Shown here: piece after piece, positions 1-11,517 of the stretch
How the letters are laid out: each line of letters starts with the position of its first letter
Numbering within the stretch: the first letter of the stretch is position 1
Source: Epiperipatus broadwayi
Lineage: Eukaryota > Onychophora > Udeonychophora > Euonychophora > Peripatidae
NCBI GenBank assembly: GCA_028023455.1
Contig: JAQFVV010000012.1
Span: 6,114,499 to 6,178,498 of the forward strand
Length of the DNA: 64,000 nt
Direction of reading: 5' to 3'
Notes under the pieces: model-generated
Database searches by the model: none
Told to the model about the DNA's origin: nothing
Seen by the model: the letters and a program-made list of their open reading frames with translations, nothing else
Program-made: the position numbers and the translations under genes

Positions 1-2
1 CG

Positions 3-401
3 AATTGGTTTCTTTATCACCGAAGAGGTTTTACCAGCATTGACCCTATATGTGGTCTGTGGGCTCGTGAAGATGAAACCATAGACCATATTATACACCG
101 GTGCCCAAGACTTAAAACTCTGAAAGATATAATTATAATCAATTCCAACATAAGACCTGATATGATTTTCTCACTTGAAAATGCCATTCATAATGGTTTT
201 TTTCAATAATAAGGCTTTCTACCTTTGTCCTTTATTCCATATGGATAGTGAGATGCAAAGTCTCATGGAATTACCCCCCCCCCACAAATCATACCATTGT
301 TTTATCAAACGCTCAAAAAAATCAAGAAACGTGACCAGCTCCTTGCCTCCAGTAAAGTCTTTGCTCACACCTGGTCTTTAATTGCTCTTTCCTTTTCCTG
401 A
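3..401 (+). pseudogene. LINE ORF2 C-terminal remnant (family 1)
   Basis: The frame is open from the window edge to a TAA at 207-209. It reads as a LINE C-terminus: NWFLYHRRGFTSID, then a Cys/His-rich stretch ending DETIDHIIHRCPRL, which resembles the zinc-knuckle-like tail of non-LTR reverse transcriptase proteins. After a frame change the similarity resumes (IKKRDQLLASSK... up to the TGA at 399-401). The same two blocks, in the same order, occur on the minus strand at 48637-49140 (RGFTSID...GED and IKERDNLMSSQ). That internal match is the best support for one LINE family. The element continues left of the window. At least one frameshift makes this copy dead. The AT-rich stretch to about 690, ending in an AATAAA-like run, may be its 3' UTR. 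Confidence 0.7.
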
Positions 402-1271
402 TTATCAATTCCCACCTACCCAGCATTATAAAATAGTCATTTATAAAAGAAAATATTCATGTCTATATTAAAAATGCTAATACCATTAAACAAGTTCTTA
501 GAATCTCTTCACTATACCTAACCACATAAGAGTATAACATTGTGCTCTCATAACATAATCTAGCCAGATGACATATAGAACATTATATAATCATATTATT
601 GTACAATTTATTCATTTATTTATCCTTTATTAGTATGTAATCACTATTTATTGTTAATAAAATTTTTATTGAAATGAAAACAAAAAATATGCAAAGATAA
701 TAGAGTGTAGTCTCATTATGGGTAATCAGCTCATGGTTACCACTGTGGGTTTTTTTTTCTATTTTCTTCTTTTTCTTGAATTATTTTGACATAATATATT
801 TAAGAGTTTTTAAAGTTATCAGAAATTTAAATTATAGTATGCAACGGAACACTCTTAGATAGTTTATCTAAAAAAATATATGATCATCTCTTTTAAGGCT
901 TTCATCTAGATATTATATTTATACAGATATACTGAACATCTATCATTATTTCATTATTCGTTTTTGATACAAAAGAAATTCAGACATGTTTTATTGCAAT
1001 AAATCAATAAAAAAATATATAGTAAACCTTTTATATATTTTTTTTTTACTTCATCCATAATGATATTAAAACAATTCTTTAAATGTAAACAAAAGCAGCA
1101 GTGTAAAACAATTATTTATTAAATAATAAAATGAATATCTGAACGTTGCTTTTCCATTAAAATGACTGAAGTATTTAATAACAGGTGCTGATATAGTACA
1201 TGCTCAGTGGCCATTTTGAATTTTAAAACACCCAAAAACCCGGCTGGCATATACAAGCGATAAATGACATC
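402..1271. other. Non-coding AT-rich stretch
   Basis: I see no gene here. The part to about 690 may be the 3' UTR of the preceding LINE remnant. The rest is AT-rich with short homopolymer runs. Confidence 0.5.
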
Positions 1272-1279
1272 GACTAGAA

Positions 1280-1758
1280 CAGGGGTGTCCAACAAGTCGA
1301 TCATGATCCACCGGTCAATCGCAAAACCATTTTTGGTCGATCGTGAGGCCAATCTGGCAAGAGCAGTCGGGTAACGAGTGAAACAAATTAAAGTCAAGAT
1401 TTTCAAGTTTTTTTGTTATTTTTGTTCTAATTTTTTTTCAATTCTAGATAGGTGAAGTCCACCAAGCCATATCATTATTGAAAATAATATTTTTAATCTT
1501 GATTTAATATAGTTAATTTGAATTAATATTGTTAATAATTACTCATGTTGCTTTAATTCCCCCCGATATGAGTTTTTTTGGTTCGTTAAATAATTATTTT
1601 TTACTAGGTAGATATATAAAAATAGTATGTATTTCACACCTCCCTCCATTTTGACTATGCCTATGACAACGAGTCGATCGCCTATGACAATGAGTTGATC
1701 GCAATACATTTTTAAAATAAAAAGTAGATCTTATAAACACAAAAGTTGGCCACCCCTG
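1280..1758. mobile_element. hAT-type MITE, 479 bp
   Basis: The element starts CAGGGGTGTCCAAC and ends GTTGGCCACCCCTG, which are near-perfect terminal inverted repeats of the type seen on many animal hAT transposons. It is flanked by GACTAGAA (1272-1279) and AACTAGAA (1759-1766), an 8 bp target-site duplication with one mismatch, as expected for hAT. Inside there are repeated GTCGATCG / GTAGATC-like motifs but no transposase frame; the 95-codon minus-strand frame overlapping its left half is not protein-like. It is a non-autonomous copy that would have needed a transposase in trans. Confidence 0.85.
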
Positions 1759-1766
1759 AACTAGAA

Positions 1767-2472
1767 GCACTCAGTTTCAAAAAATTAAATAGCCTAATTA
1801 AAAAAGGGAGGGAGAAAGAAAGTAATGTGGGAAATTAAATACCCTAAGGCACTAAAAAAAAGTGGTGGAAAAGACAAAAAAAAAGCGGGAAAAGAAAGTA
1901 ACATTGAAAATTTTTAAAATTACAAAAACCTTTAAAATAAATCAAAAATGCTAATTTATATAGTGATAATCAAACATTGTAATAGTAAATCTCAAAAAAT
2001 TAACGTATATTAAGGCAAAGTATTCACATGAATTGCAGTACATTTTTAAAAAAAAATCATAAATGCTATTTATAAAAGCATGTCTATAGCATAATTAAAC
2101 GTTATTTATTTAGCGATAATTAGAAAAATAATAAATGCAGTTAGAAGTAAAACAAAAAAAAATATTAAAACAAAAATAAATTTTCTTCAGCTTTCTCAGA
2201 ATTTTTGATATTATGCAATCAAAAATAAAAATGTGGGACTTTTATTTAGAATTATAAATTTAATATTCATTGCCTCACTATTTTAGTCACTTAATAACAA
2301 GAATATTATGAAAGCCAAAGAAAATTTATTTGTTACTTCTGAGTACATTTATTTAATTTCTTAGTGCATTTATATAGACAAAAGCATTTCTTAAAAATTT
2401 GTTTTTATATATTTTTGTTTTATACTTTTTCACTTTGAATAGTTCCAGAAGTTAGAAATGAAGAAAGTTTAG
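1767..2472. other. Non-coding AT-rich stretch
   Basis: Purine-rich poly(A)-containing DNA at about 1800-1880, then AT-rich sequence. No gene or repeat boundary is seen. Confidence 0.5.
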
Positions 2473-2894
2473 ATACTATTTAATACAACTAGATGGCTAC
2501 CATATACATGTAAATGGAAAAATATGGGTGATTTAGTCTGTAAGTTGTGTAAGGAAGGAATAGAAAATATTAGACATCTGTTAATTGAATGTAAATGCTT
2601 GAAAACAGAAAGGGTACATATAATGAAATTATGGAAGAATAAATATGAAAAAAGTGATTATACAGAAAGTGGATTATTGGTTTTTATGCTGGGTTTGGGA
2701 AAAGATAAGGGGGATTTAGATATAAAGGCCATGGAGTTGACAAAGATTATGTTGTAGAAATGGGATGGAGCAGAATATGGGAAAACTTAGAGTGGGGAAT
2801 GGAAAATAAAGTGGCTAACAGGTTTCTCTGGGTATAATTGCTGAGAGATTCCTGACTCATTTAAGGAGAAGCCACAGTACATCACATCACATCC
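2473..2894 (+). pseudogene. LINE ORF2 C-terminal remnant (family 2)
   Basis: The frame is open from after a TAG at 2470 to the TAG at 2755-2757. It contains TTRWLPYTCKW, then a CxxC...H....C knuckle (CKLCKEGIENIRHLLIEC), the typical C-terminal motif of several LINE reverse transcriptase proteins. Past the stop another frame continues plausibly (GWSRIWENLEW to NRFLWV, stop near 2837), so there is a frameshift near 2755. The sequence ends in ACATCACATCACATC (about 2880-2894), a short tandem tail of the kind that closes many LINE 3' ends. It differs from the family at position 3 and from the RTE copies. The 5' truncation is complete; no RT catalytic motifs remain. Confidence 0.6.
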
Positions 2895-4522
2895 CATATA
2901 AAATTAAAAAAATTATTTTTCATTAATTTTTTGTTAAAACTATTTGCAAACTGTCAACAAAAGTATTATTATAAAGATGCAAAGGGTCAATTTGATCAAA
3001 TTGTAACGTGGCTAAAAATTTAGTTATGAGATTTTATCCAGACAGACAGATCAAGAAAACAGACTAAGTTAAATAAAAGCATACAAATAAATAAAAAGTA
3101 GATCTCATATAATGGCATCCATTTATTCAAGTATTCTATTACTTGTTGATAACTAAAGGAAGTATCTGTGAAAAAATGAAGACATCTTTCAATTCAATAT
3201 CCAGAGTCTTATAAATATAACTGTTGTTCAATAAAACAATTATTATTGCTATAACAACTGTCATGTGTTATCACAGTAGCTTATTACAGAAGTTTCAACT
3301 ATTACTTCACAATAAAAAAAATCTGAGTTCTATTATAATAACACAAAAATATAAACAAGTTAGAAAGCTTTTTATGGATTGTCTACTTTTTCAAATAATC
3401 ACTCAATTTTTCAAGGATTTTTTTGGGAAAAAAAGCATTAAGTTTTTGTTATATGACAATATAAAATCAATGCCTTCTATTTTTTAACAATATAAAGTTT
3501 ACCATGGAAATTGAACTAATAAACAATTTAATTAGTTTTGGATATTTTATTTATTTAAATAAATAGCTTAAGCATTGTGTTGCTTTTTTTTTTAATATCC
3601 ACAAAACCAAATGTCCAACTTTAATTTTTAATAGCATATTTTTTATATATACATTTTATTTTTGCAAAAAAATCTTTAAACAAAAGTGAAATATCTTTCT
3701 GACAATAATTATTTTCTAAAAAAAGAAATATCTGGTTAAACCGACATTCTGCTTATAAATAATTACAATATATGGATTATTAATAAAACTTTGTGTAGTA
3801 GTGGTGATATTATTAGAAAAAATAAAAAGGAAATAAAGTTTGTAAATCTGAAAATAGATCAATTTTTTAACACAGTAATCACCCACAAGATTAGTTGTTT
3901 TAAATTTAATACTATGCTATCATTATCCATTCGTAAGCAAAAAAATTAAATATCTAATAAGTTCATCAGAATACTGAAATGCTTATAAAATTTTACGATT
4001 TGTTTATGGAAAAACTTGGTGGTTCAAATAAATATATGCGACAGTGCAAGAATTAAATAATATTTAAATGCTTTTAGTCAAAGGTTAATTATGATTTTAT
4101 TTCACCTTTTTTTTTTTTTAGATATAGGCCACCCTCTAGTTTGACAATATTAAAATATTCGAAAGACATGATAGTTAATACAAAAGTGAAAAAACACAAT
4201 TTACTTCTACGTCATAGATATTTCTTATTTATTCTTTTTCACCACCCATAAGCAATAACGGTTACTAAATTAATTTTTAAGCGGAGGGGGGGGGTTATAT
4301 ATTTACTGTTATCTTTTGCCATTCATAATTGATCAAGATATAGAGAAAAAATAATTACTGAATAATTATAATATATACATATTATCACTATTATTCTACA
4401 AATATACCAATTCTCAAGAATCCAAAGACTATTTTCTTTGAGAACATTTTATGTTAATGGATCAAGTCTTTTTTAAAGACTAGAAACAACCTGATTCATT
4501 TTTAAAGACTATGAAAAATACT
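2895..4522. other. Non-coding AT-rich stretch
   Basis: No gene recognised. An 87-codon frame at 3224-3487 has composition-driven low-complexity content and no motif. A G run of 9 lies at 4286-4294. Confidence 0.5.
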
Positions 4523-5822
4523 TCCTCCTCATTATCATCATTTTTAACAACACAAGATGAAGATCACTCCAAGTTTAATCCAATGTCTCTTAAACCTCAT
4601 TTTTCTATAACTCCCCAATATACTTTCTTATTTTATCTATCCATCTCACATGAGATCTCTTTCTAAATCTTTTACAATCTCTTGGAATCCAGTTTAATAT
4701 TTTAACTGTCCATCTACTCTTATCTCTTCTAACTATATGCCCAGCCCAATTCCACTTCAGTCTCTTAATTCTTTTAATGATGCCAGTAACACCTGTTTGT
4801 TTTCTCAATCATGTATTTCATTTTCAATCTCTTCTTGTTATTCTAACATACATCTCTCCATACTTCATTGAGTCATCTGAAGTCTCTATTGTTCTTCTCT
4901 TAAATATCCAAGTCCCAGATCTATAAGTAAAAATAAGTAAACATATTTATTAAAAATCTTTCTTTTTAAAGACATCCAACTTCAATTTTATGATTAATTT
5001 TATACATTATAGTTTCACCTTTATTAATAATCTGACTAAGGCATTTGTAATTAACTTCTTTCAATTCTATCTTTAATTCTTTTTTTTACTTGCAATATTT
5101 TCTGAAGCTCTGAAGTATTATTTTCAAAAACAATTACATGATCTACAGAATGTATATGACTTAAATAATCTCCATTTACCTTTATTCTTTTAGCTTTCCA
5201 TTTTAATCTACAAAATACTTCTTGCAAAACTGCTGTAAAAAGTGGTCAAGATACGGAGTCATTCTGTCATACACCCTTCTCAATGTTTATCTTCCTAGTG
5301 TCACTATGTAATCTAATTATTGCTGTCACATTTGGATAAACGCTTATAGAATCAAATGTTTTTCATAATCTACAAATTCAAAGCATAATGTCACCTCATA
5401 TTCATTGGACCTTTAAATTAAGCTTGATCTTTTGGTTGGTTAAAATTCAAAGTTCACTGTAGATGAGTTGTAATTATCTTAGCAAAAATTTTATATAGAA
5501 CTGATAAAAAAAACTGATAGGTTTGTAATTTCTAATATTTTCTTTATCATTTTTTAAAAAATATTATTATTAGAAGTGCAATCTTTCAATCACTAACTAC
5601 AATTTTATCATTTAGAGTTTTGATATATAACTTTGACATCAATATTTTTATTTCATCACCTGCTTCTTAAAGACATCAATTATATCCATTACTTGAAGAT
5701 TTTACCTTTTTTATAATTTTAATTACATATCTCAGTATTGCATATCAAATAAGGCAATTCAGAATTTGTTGTAATTGTAGAGGATACTTTTTTTGTTCTT
5801 TATTACTATATATTTCTTTATA
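4523..5822 (-). mobile_element. Old RTE LINE, 3' half (split copy)
   Basis: Read on the minus strand this matches the RTE ORF of the adjacent plus-strand copy, from the codons for the YSNKEQ region (about residue 470) through the RT to the C-terminal tail (GITGIIKRIKRLKWNW..., 4605-4808) and the 3' end, which closes in an ATGATGATAATGA-like tail near 4523-4546. Many frameshifts and stops are present, so it is inactive. Its 5' side stops exactly where the plus-strand LINE begins, and the missing half resumes at 9098. The two pieces are one element interrupted by a later insertion. Confidence 0.85.
5812..5822. repeat. Left target-site duplication of the inserted RTE LINE
   Basis: ATTTCTTTATA occurs here and again at 9098-9108, directly bracketing the plus-strand LINE. 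In the older minus-strand element the two copies correspond to a single place, within the codons before YSNKEQ. Confidence 0.8.
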
Positions 5823-8800
5823 TGGCTGCAGAAAGGAGTTTGCTATTAACTGAAAGGAGACCCTTTGATTCCTTTTGGAGGCCTTAAAGGAACTGAGCAG
5901 GGCAAATTTCCTAATGTCCACTCCATATGTTCTTGTCATTGCAGCTGTTATTACTATGTGATTATTCATATAGTATACGAACATGGATGGGCTGCTCACC
6001 AACACGCATTAGCCAGCGTGGTGAGTTTATTGGCTTTTTACCTCTGAGTTTAAGATCAAGAAACACCATGGTCTTTCTTCTCAGTTGCCTGATAAGGCAG
6101 AATGAATGTTTGTGTAAATGATAAATATTTTTCCAATACATATATACAATTATGACAGACAAAAATAAATCATGGCCCTTATTCCCAGGAGGCTGTAAAG
6201 TCACCAACCAAGGCAGCAGTTGGTGGCTGAAGGCAGAGGGTGCTAAGAATCCCCTGATTGTGGACCCAGGCTGCCATTTGATGACTTTTTATTTAGATAC
6301 TTACAACTGCAGATCACTTTCAAGTGAAGGAAGATTGCAAGAATTAGAAGAACTGTCTTATATTAAATGGGACATTATTGGACTTTGTGAAGTTAGAAAA
6401 AAAGGTGAAGAGACAATTGATTTAAAAAGTGGACATGTACTCTACTATAAAGGCACAAATATTGGAAGTACAAGTGGAGTAGGATTCATTATAAATAAAA
6501 AGTGGAAGAACAATATTGTGGAGATTGATGGTGTATCGGACAGAGTGGCAAGATTAGTTATACAACTTAATAGCAGATACCAAATGCAGATAATTCAGGT
6601 TTATGCCCCAACAAGTTCTCATAGTGATGAAGTAGTAGAAGATTTTTATATGGATGTACAAAAGGCTTTTGATCAGAGTAAACAACATTTTAAAATTGTT
6701 ATGGGAGACTTTAATGCTAGAATTGGTAAACAAATGAAAGATGAAAGTGCTGTAGGTAATTTTGGTTATAGTAATAGAAATGAGAGAGGACATAGACTTG
6801 TGGAGTTTGCAGAAAAAGAAAAACTTTATATTATGATTTCTTTTTTTGAGAAAAATGTTAAAAGGAAATGGACATGGAAGCATCCAAATGAAGGTACAGC
6901 AGAATTGGATTATATTTTGACTAACAGAAAATACATATTTCAAGATTGTAATGTTCTTAATAAATTTAACACAGGAAGTGATCATCGATTAGTAAGATGT
7001 AAGATACATGTTAATGCAAAACTAGAGAGACAAAAATTAAGAAAAACAATATTTACAGTTGATATTCCTAATCTTCAGAAACATTCTAATGAATTTAAAT
7101 TAGAACTTACAAATCAGTTTCAAGTATTAGTAGATTTTGAACATGATTCAGATTTGAATGAAATTAATATGAAAATAACTGATACACTTTTAAAAACTGC
7201 AACAAAGATAGCTGGTAGAAAAAAGCAGCAATTAACCAATAAAATTTCTACTGAGACTAAAGAATTTATGAAGAAAAGAAGGAATATGAAGATATACAAA
7301 AATGATGCATTAAAAAAGATTGAATATCTCGAATTTTGTAAAATGGTGCAGAAAAGAGTTGAAAATGATATAAGAAAGTATAACTGTGAAATAGCAAGGA
7401 AAGCTGTAGAAGAGAATAAAAGTCTCAAGAGTGTAAAACAACATTTTGGTATTGGTAGGAAATTTATATCTGCAATAAGAAAAAAAGATGGAATTATTAC
7501 TAAAAAGAGAGATGACATCATGAAATGGGTAGAAGACTTTTATCAAGAATTATATAGTAATAAAGAACAAGTACCTCCTATATCTATTACATCTTCCAAA
7601 TTGCCCAGAATTTTAAATGAAGAAGTGAGACATGCAATTAAATGTATGAAGAAAGAAAAGGCTCCAGGTAATGATGGAATTATAATTGATATATTAAAAG
7701 AAGCAGGTGAAGAAATAGAATTTTTTTTAGCAAAGTTATATACCAAATGTCTAAATGATAAAGATGTACCAGATGATTGGAAGAATGCAGTATTAATATT
7801 AATATTTAAAAAAGGTGATAAAGAAGATATTAGAAATTACAGACCTATCAGCCTTTTATCAGTTTTATACAAAATTTTTACCAAGATAATTACAACTCGT
7901 CTACAGAGAACATTGGATTTCCACCAACCAAGAGAACAAGCTGGATTTAAAAGTGGTTTTAGTACAGTAGATCATATCCAGGTATTGAGAGAAGTTATAG
8001 AAAGAACAAATGAATATGAGTTGCCATTATGCTTTGGATTTGTAGATTATGAAAAGGCATTTGATTCTATAAACATTTCTTCAGTGATTAAAGCATTGGA
8101 TCATCAAGGTATAGATCCAGGATATTGTCATATTTTAAAAAATATTTATAAAAATGCAACAGCAACAATTAGATTACATAATGATACTGGGAAAGTCAAC
8201 ATTGAGAAGGGTGTAAGACAGGGTGACTCCATATCTCCAAAACTTTTTACAGCAGTGCTGCAAAAAGTATTTTGTGGATTAAAATGGGAAGCTAAAGGAG
8301 TGAAAGTAAATGGAGATTATTTAAGTCATTTAGATTTTGCAGATGATGTAGTTGTTTTTGCAAATAATGCTTTAGAGCTGCAGGAAATGTTGCAGGAGTT
8401 ATCAGATGAAAGTAGAACTAAAGATAAATGTTAAAAAGACTAAAGTAATGTTTAATGGATTTTCTCAAAATATGAAAATAAAGATTGATTATGATGAGTT
8501 AGAAGAAGTTAACAGTTACAAATACCTTGGTCAGATTATTAATACAGATGGAAACATAATGGATGAAATTAATCATAGAATTAAACTTGGTTGGAGTGCT
8601 TTTGGTAGAAATAACTTGATACTAAAAGGAAATATGCCTATGTGTTTGAAAAGGAAGGTTTTTAACAAATGTGTTTTACCAGTTCTTACTTATGGATCTG
8701 AGACTTGGACACTTAATAGAAGAGCAATACAGAGACTTCAGACCACTCAAGGAAGTATGGAGAAATGCATGTTGGGAATAACAAGAAGAGATTGAAAATT

Positions 8801-9097
8801 CAGTATATGGGTAAGAGAACAAACAGGCATTACTGACCTCATTGAAAAAATTAAAAGACTGAAGTGGAGTTGGGTTAGACACATTGCTAGAAGAGATGAT
8901 AATAGATGGACAATTGAAATCTTAAACTGGATTCCAAGAGATTGTAAAAGACCCAGAAAAAGACTACATGTGAGATGGATGGATGAAATAAGAAAGTGTG
9001 CAGGGGTGATGTGGAGAAGAGAAGCTAAAGATGGGAGATGGATTGAACTTGTAGAGACCTTTATCCTACAATGGATTGACAATGGTTGTTGATCATG
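5823..9097 (+). mobile_element. Near full-length RTE-clade LINE, about 3.28 kb
   Basis: This non-LTR retrotransposon has a 5' UTR of about 330 bp (5823-6151), one long endonuclease-RT ORF and a very short 3' UTR ending near AATGGTTGTTGATCATG. The 3.2-3.3 kb length and single ORF fit the RTE clade. The 5' UTR is matched by the inverted sequence at about 10490-11016, which confirms the 5' boundary (GCAGAAAGGAGTTTG). It inserted into an older minus-strand copy of the same family and is flanked by an 11 bp duplication (5812-5822 and 9098-9108). Two coding lesions (see the ORF entry) make it inactive, but it is the best preserved of the RTE copies in the window. Confidence 0.88.
6152..9092 (+). 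pseudogene. RTE endonuclease-reverse transcriptase ORF, two lesions
   Basis: The protein nicks target DNA and reverse-transcribes the element RNA from the nick. From the ATG at 6152, an apurinic-type endonuclease occupies about residues 45-285: YNCRSL (Asn52), DIIGLCEVR (Glu80), VYAPTS (Tyr151), GDFNARIG (Asp186, Asn188), ELDYIL (Asp253) and SDHR (276-279). The RT follows: APGNDG (504-509), NYRPISLLSVLYK, QAGFKSGFSTVDH, AFDS (636-639), RQGDSISP and FADD (729-732). The first frame ends after about 760 codons. Comparison with the minus-strand copy at 35220-35594 shows a deletion of about 7 nt near 8412-8416, which shifts the frame. The continuation runs 8406-8795, where an in-frame TGA (8793-8795) sits at a position that other copies read through. 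The tail then stays open to a TGA at 9090-9092. The 42 residues before the endonuclease look non-conserved, so the true start is uncertain. Confidence 0.88.
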
Positions 9098-9108
9098 ATT
9101 TCTTTATA
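9098..9108. repeat. Right target-site duplication of the inserted RTE LINE
   Basis: An exact copy of ATTTCTTTATA at 5812-5822. It marks the point where the older minus-strand LINE resumes. Confidence 0.8.
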
Positions 9109-10809
9109 AAATTCACATATTTCATGATGTCATCTTTCTTTTTAATAATAGTTTCACTTTCTGTTCTTATTCCAGAAATAAATTTTTTATTAATACCAAG
9201 ATGTTTTATATTTTCATACTTTTATTCTCTTCTCTAGCTTTCCTTGTTAATTTACAATTATAAATTTTTATATCATTATTAACTGTTTTTTGTATCATTA
9301 TACAAAATTTTAGATGTTTAATCTCTCTTAATAGATTGTTTTTATATATTTTCATATTTCATCTTTTCTTCATTAACTGTCTTGTCTAAATCAAAATTTT
9401 ACTGACCAATTGCTGCTTTTTTTTTTTTTTGCATTAGCTACATTTGTTGCAGTTTTTAATAATGCATGATTTATGTTCTTACTGATTTTGCTCAAATCTG
9501 AACCAACTTCAAAATATGTTAATATTTTAAAATGATTTGCAAGTTCCAATTTAAATTCATTGGAATGTTTCTGAATGTTAAAAATATTAATTATGAATAG
9601 TGTGAGTTTTTTTTTAATTTTTGTCTCTTTAGTTTTAAATTAATAATCTATCTTACATCTCACTAATTTTATTTTGAATTTATTAAAAACATTGTTTTCT
9701 TAAAATACAGATTTTCTGTTAGTGAAAATATAATCCAACTCTCCTGTATATTCATCTGTATGCTTCCATGTCCATTTTTTTTTTTTTTAGCATTTTTCTC
9801 AAAGAAAAAAATTACAATATAAAGATTTTCATTTTCTGTGAACTCCATTTTTTCTCTCATTATCATCATAACCAAATTTATCCACATCAGTTTCATCTTT
9901 CATTTATTTACCAATTCTAACATTAACATCTCCCATGACAAATTTAAAATGTTGTTTAGTCTGATCAGAAGCCTTTTGTACATCCATATAAAAATCATCT
10001 ACTTCTTCATTACAATAAGAACTTGTATGGACATAAACCTGAATTATCTGCATTTGCTGTCTTCCATTAAATTAAATAAGTAATCTTGCCACTGAGTCTG
10101 ATACACTATCAATCTCCACAAGGTTATTCTTCCATTTTTTAATTATAATGAATTCTACTCCACTTATGTTCCAATGTTTGTGCCTTTGTAGTATAGTACA
10201 TGTCCACTTTTTAAATCAATTATTTCTTTATCTTTTCTTCTAATATCACAAAGTATAACAAGATCCTGTTTCACATTTGATAACTCTTCTTCCAATTCTT
10301 GCAATTTTCTTTTACTTGTAATTACTGAAATAAAAGATTATCATCAAATGACAGCCACAGTCCCCAATCAAAGAATTTTTAGTACTGTCACCTTTGGAGA
10401 CACCTGCTTCCTTGGCTGGAAACTTAACAGCCTCTTAAAAATAAGGCCATAATTTACTTTTGTTTATCATGACTGTAAATATATATTTCAAATAAAATTG
10501 ATTCACACACACACATTCAGTCTGCCATCAACAAAACTCAAATAATACTTCACTTAAGAACTATCAGACAATTAGAAAGAAAGACTATGGTGTTTTGATT
10601 TTAAACTCAAATAAAATGCCAGTAAATTCATCATACTGACTGATACATGTTGTGAGCATGTTTATATACTATATGAATAATTATATAGTAATAACAACTG
10701 CAATAATAAGAAGGTATGGAATAAACTTTAGGAATTTACTTTGCTTCATTCCTTTAAACTCAAAGAAGAATCAAAGGATTTTTTTTCAGTTAACAACAAA
10801 CTCCTTTCT

Positions 10810-11001
10810 AAACATCACATGATCACCATCTCTATACTAGCACATAATTGTTGTAAACAAAGGCAAAATTCTCCATACAGTAGTGCCACCCTGTGCCAAA
10901 CAGAGTAATCAATGGATTTTATGCACAAGCCTTCTGGCATCCATTGATTACTCTGTTTGGCACAGGGTGACACTACTGTATGGAGAGTTTTGCCTTTGTT
11001 T
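10810..11001. mobile_element. Fold-back element, family FB-A
   Basis: Two 63 bp arms, 10854-10916 and 10940-11002, are inverted repeats with two mismatches and a 23 nt loop (AATGGA-loop-TCCATT). The core motif is CTCCATACAGTAGTG. A left extension (AACATCACATGATCACC...) is shared, in reverse, with the copy at 61815-61975. The 12 bp AAACTCCTTTCT occurs on both sides (10798-10809 and 11002-11013) and is also LINE 5' sequence, so it looks like a target-site duplication in the LINE 5' end. No coding capacity. The transcript would fold into a long hairpin. Confidence 0.75.
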
Positions 11002-11212
11002 AAACTCCTTTCTGTTAACAGTTATATATAGTGTTCCCTAAGAACTGCTTAATTTAAATTCATCTTTTAACCAATGTTTTAATCACATATGTATAAGAAT
11101 GATGTAGCTGTAATCATACTTCTAAAAATATGACTTGCAATAAATTGGTTTATATCAGCCATTTTATTTCTTATTAAACTAATTGTAATATCTGGTAAAT
11201 CAATTAAAATAG

Positions 11213-11325
11213 TTTTTTTTTTTTAAAAATGTCATAGTATCGGCTGGGACGCGAACCCGCAACCCGGGCAACTGCCTGCAAGTGCAAGGCAGTCGCACTG
11301 ACTTCTCGACCACCAATGCAAGACT
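11213..11325 (-). mobile_element. tRNA-derived short SINE, copy 1
   Basis: On the minus strand: a tRNA-like body (GCATTGGTGGTCGAGAAGTC..., ending GGGTTCGCGTCCCAGCCGAT), a short tail ACTATGACAT, then a T-run on the plus strand (the A-tail). Flanked by ATCAATTAAAATAG (11199-11212) and ATCAATTAAAAATAG (11326-11340), a target-site duplication with one indel. Confidence 0.85.
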
Positions 11326-11389
11326 ATCAATTAAAAATAGTTGGACTTGAAAATATATTGTTTTATTATTATAAATAATATATCAGTTT

Positions 11390-11501
11390 GACAAACGTTG
11401 TTAGCCGAGAGGTCATCGCACTCGCCTTTCAAACAAGTAGTTGGTTGCAGACAGGTGTGGGTTCGCGTCCCGGCCGATGCTATGACATATGAAAAAAAAA
11501 A
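11390..11501 (+). mobile_element. tRNA-derived short SINE, copy 2 (long-variable-loop subfamily)
   Basis: A tRNA-like head (GTTGTTAGCCGAGAGGTCAT), an extra insert AAGTAGTTGGTTGCAGAC between the anticodon-like arm and the B box, GGGTTCGCGTCCCGGCCGAT, the tail GCTATGACATATG, and an A-run. The 16 bp AATAATATATCAGTTT is perfectly duplicated at 11374-11389 and 11502-11517. It lies about 50 bp from copy 1 in the opposite orientation. It shares the insert with the copy at 47389-47486, so the two define a subfamily. Confidence 0.9.
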
Positions 11502-11517
11502 AATAATATATCAGTTT

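Larger units (their letters stand above)
9098..11016 (-). mobile_element. Old RTE LINE, 5' half (split copy)
   Basis: On the minus strand this holds the 5' UTR (about 11016-10490, with a 192 bp fold-back inserted at 10810-11001), the endonuclease domain and the region up to the codons for DDIMK (about residue 455). Stops and frameshifts are frequent; one fragment (9669-9896) still reads FFEKNAKKKK and IFSLTENLYF, matching FFEKNVKRKW and YILTNRKYIF of the plus copy. It joins seamlessly with 4523-5822 once the plus-strand LINE and one target-site duplication are removed. The whole was therefore a single full-length element. Confidence 0.82.

Noticed and set aside
6554-6985. 143-codon minus-strand frame, and others opposite the RTE ORF (for example 7120-7521)
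   Set aside because: They are antisense shadows of the RTE endonuclease-RT coding sequence.
4523-11016. Three independent RTE insertions in a row
   Set aside because: The two minus-strand pieces are complementary halves meeting at the same codons and sharing an 11 bp duplication, so one split element plus one insertion is simpler.
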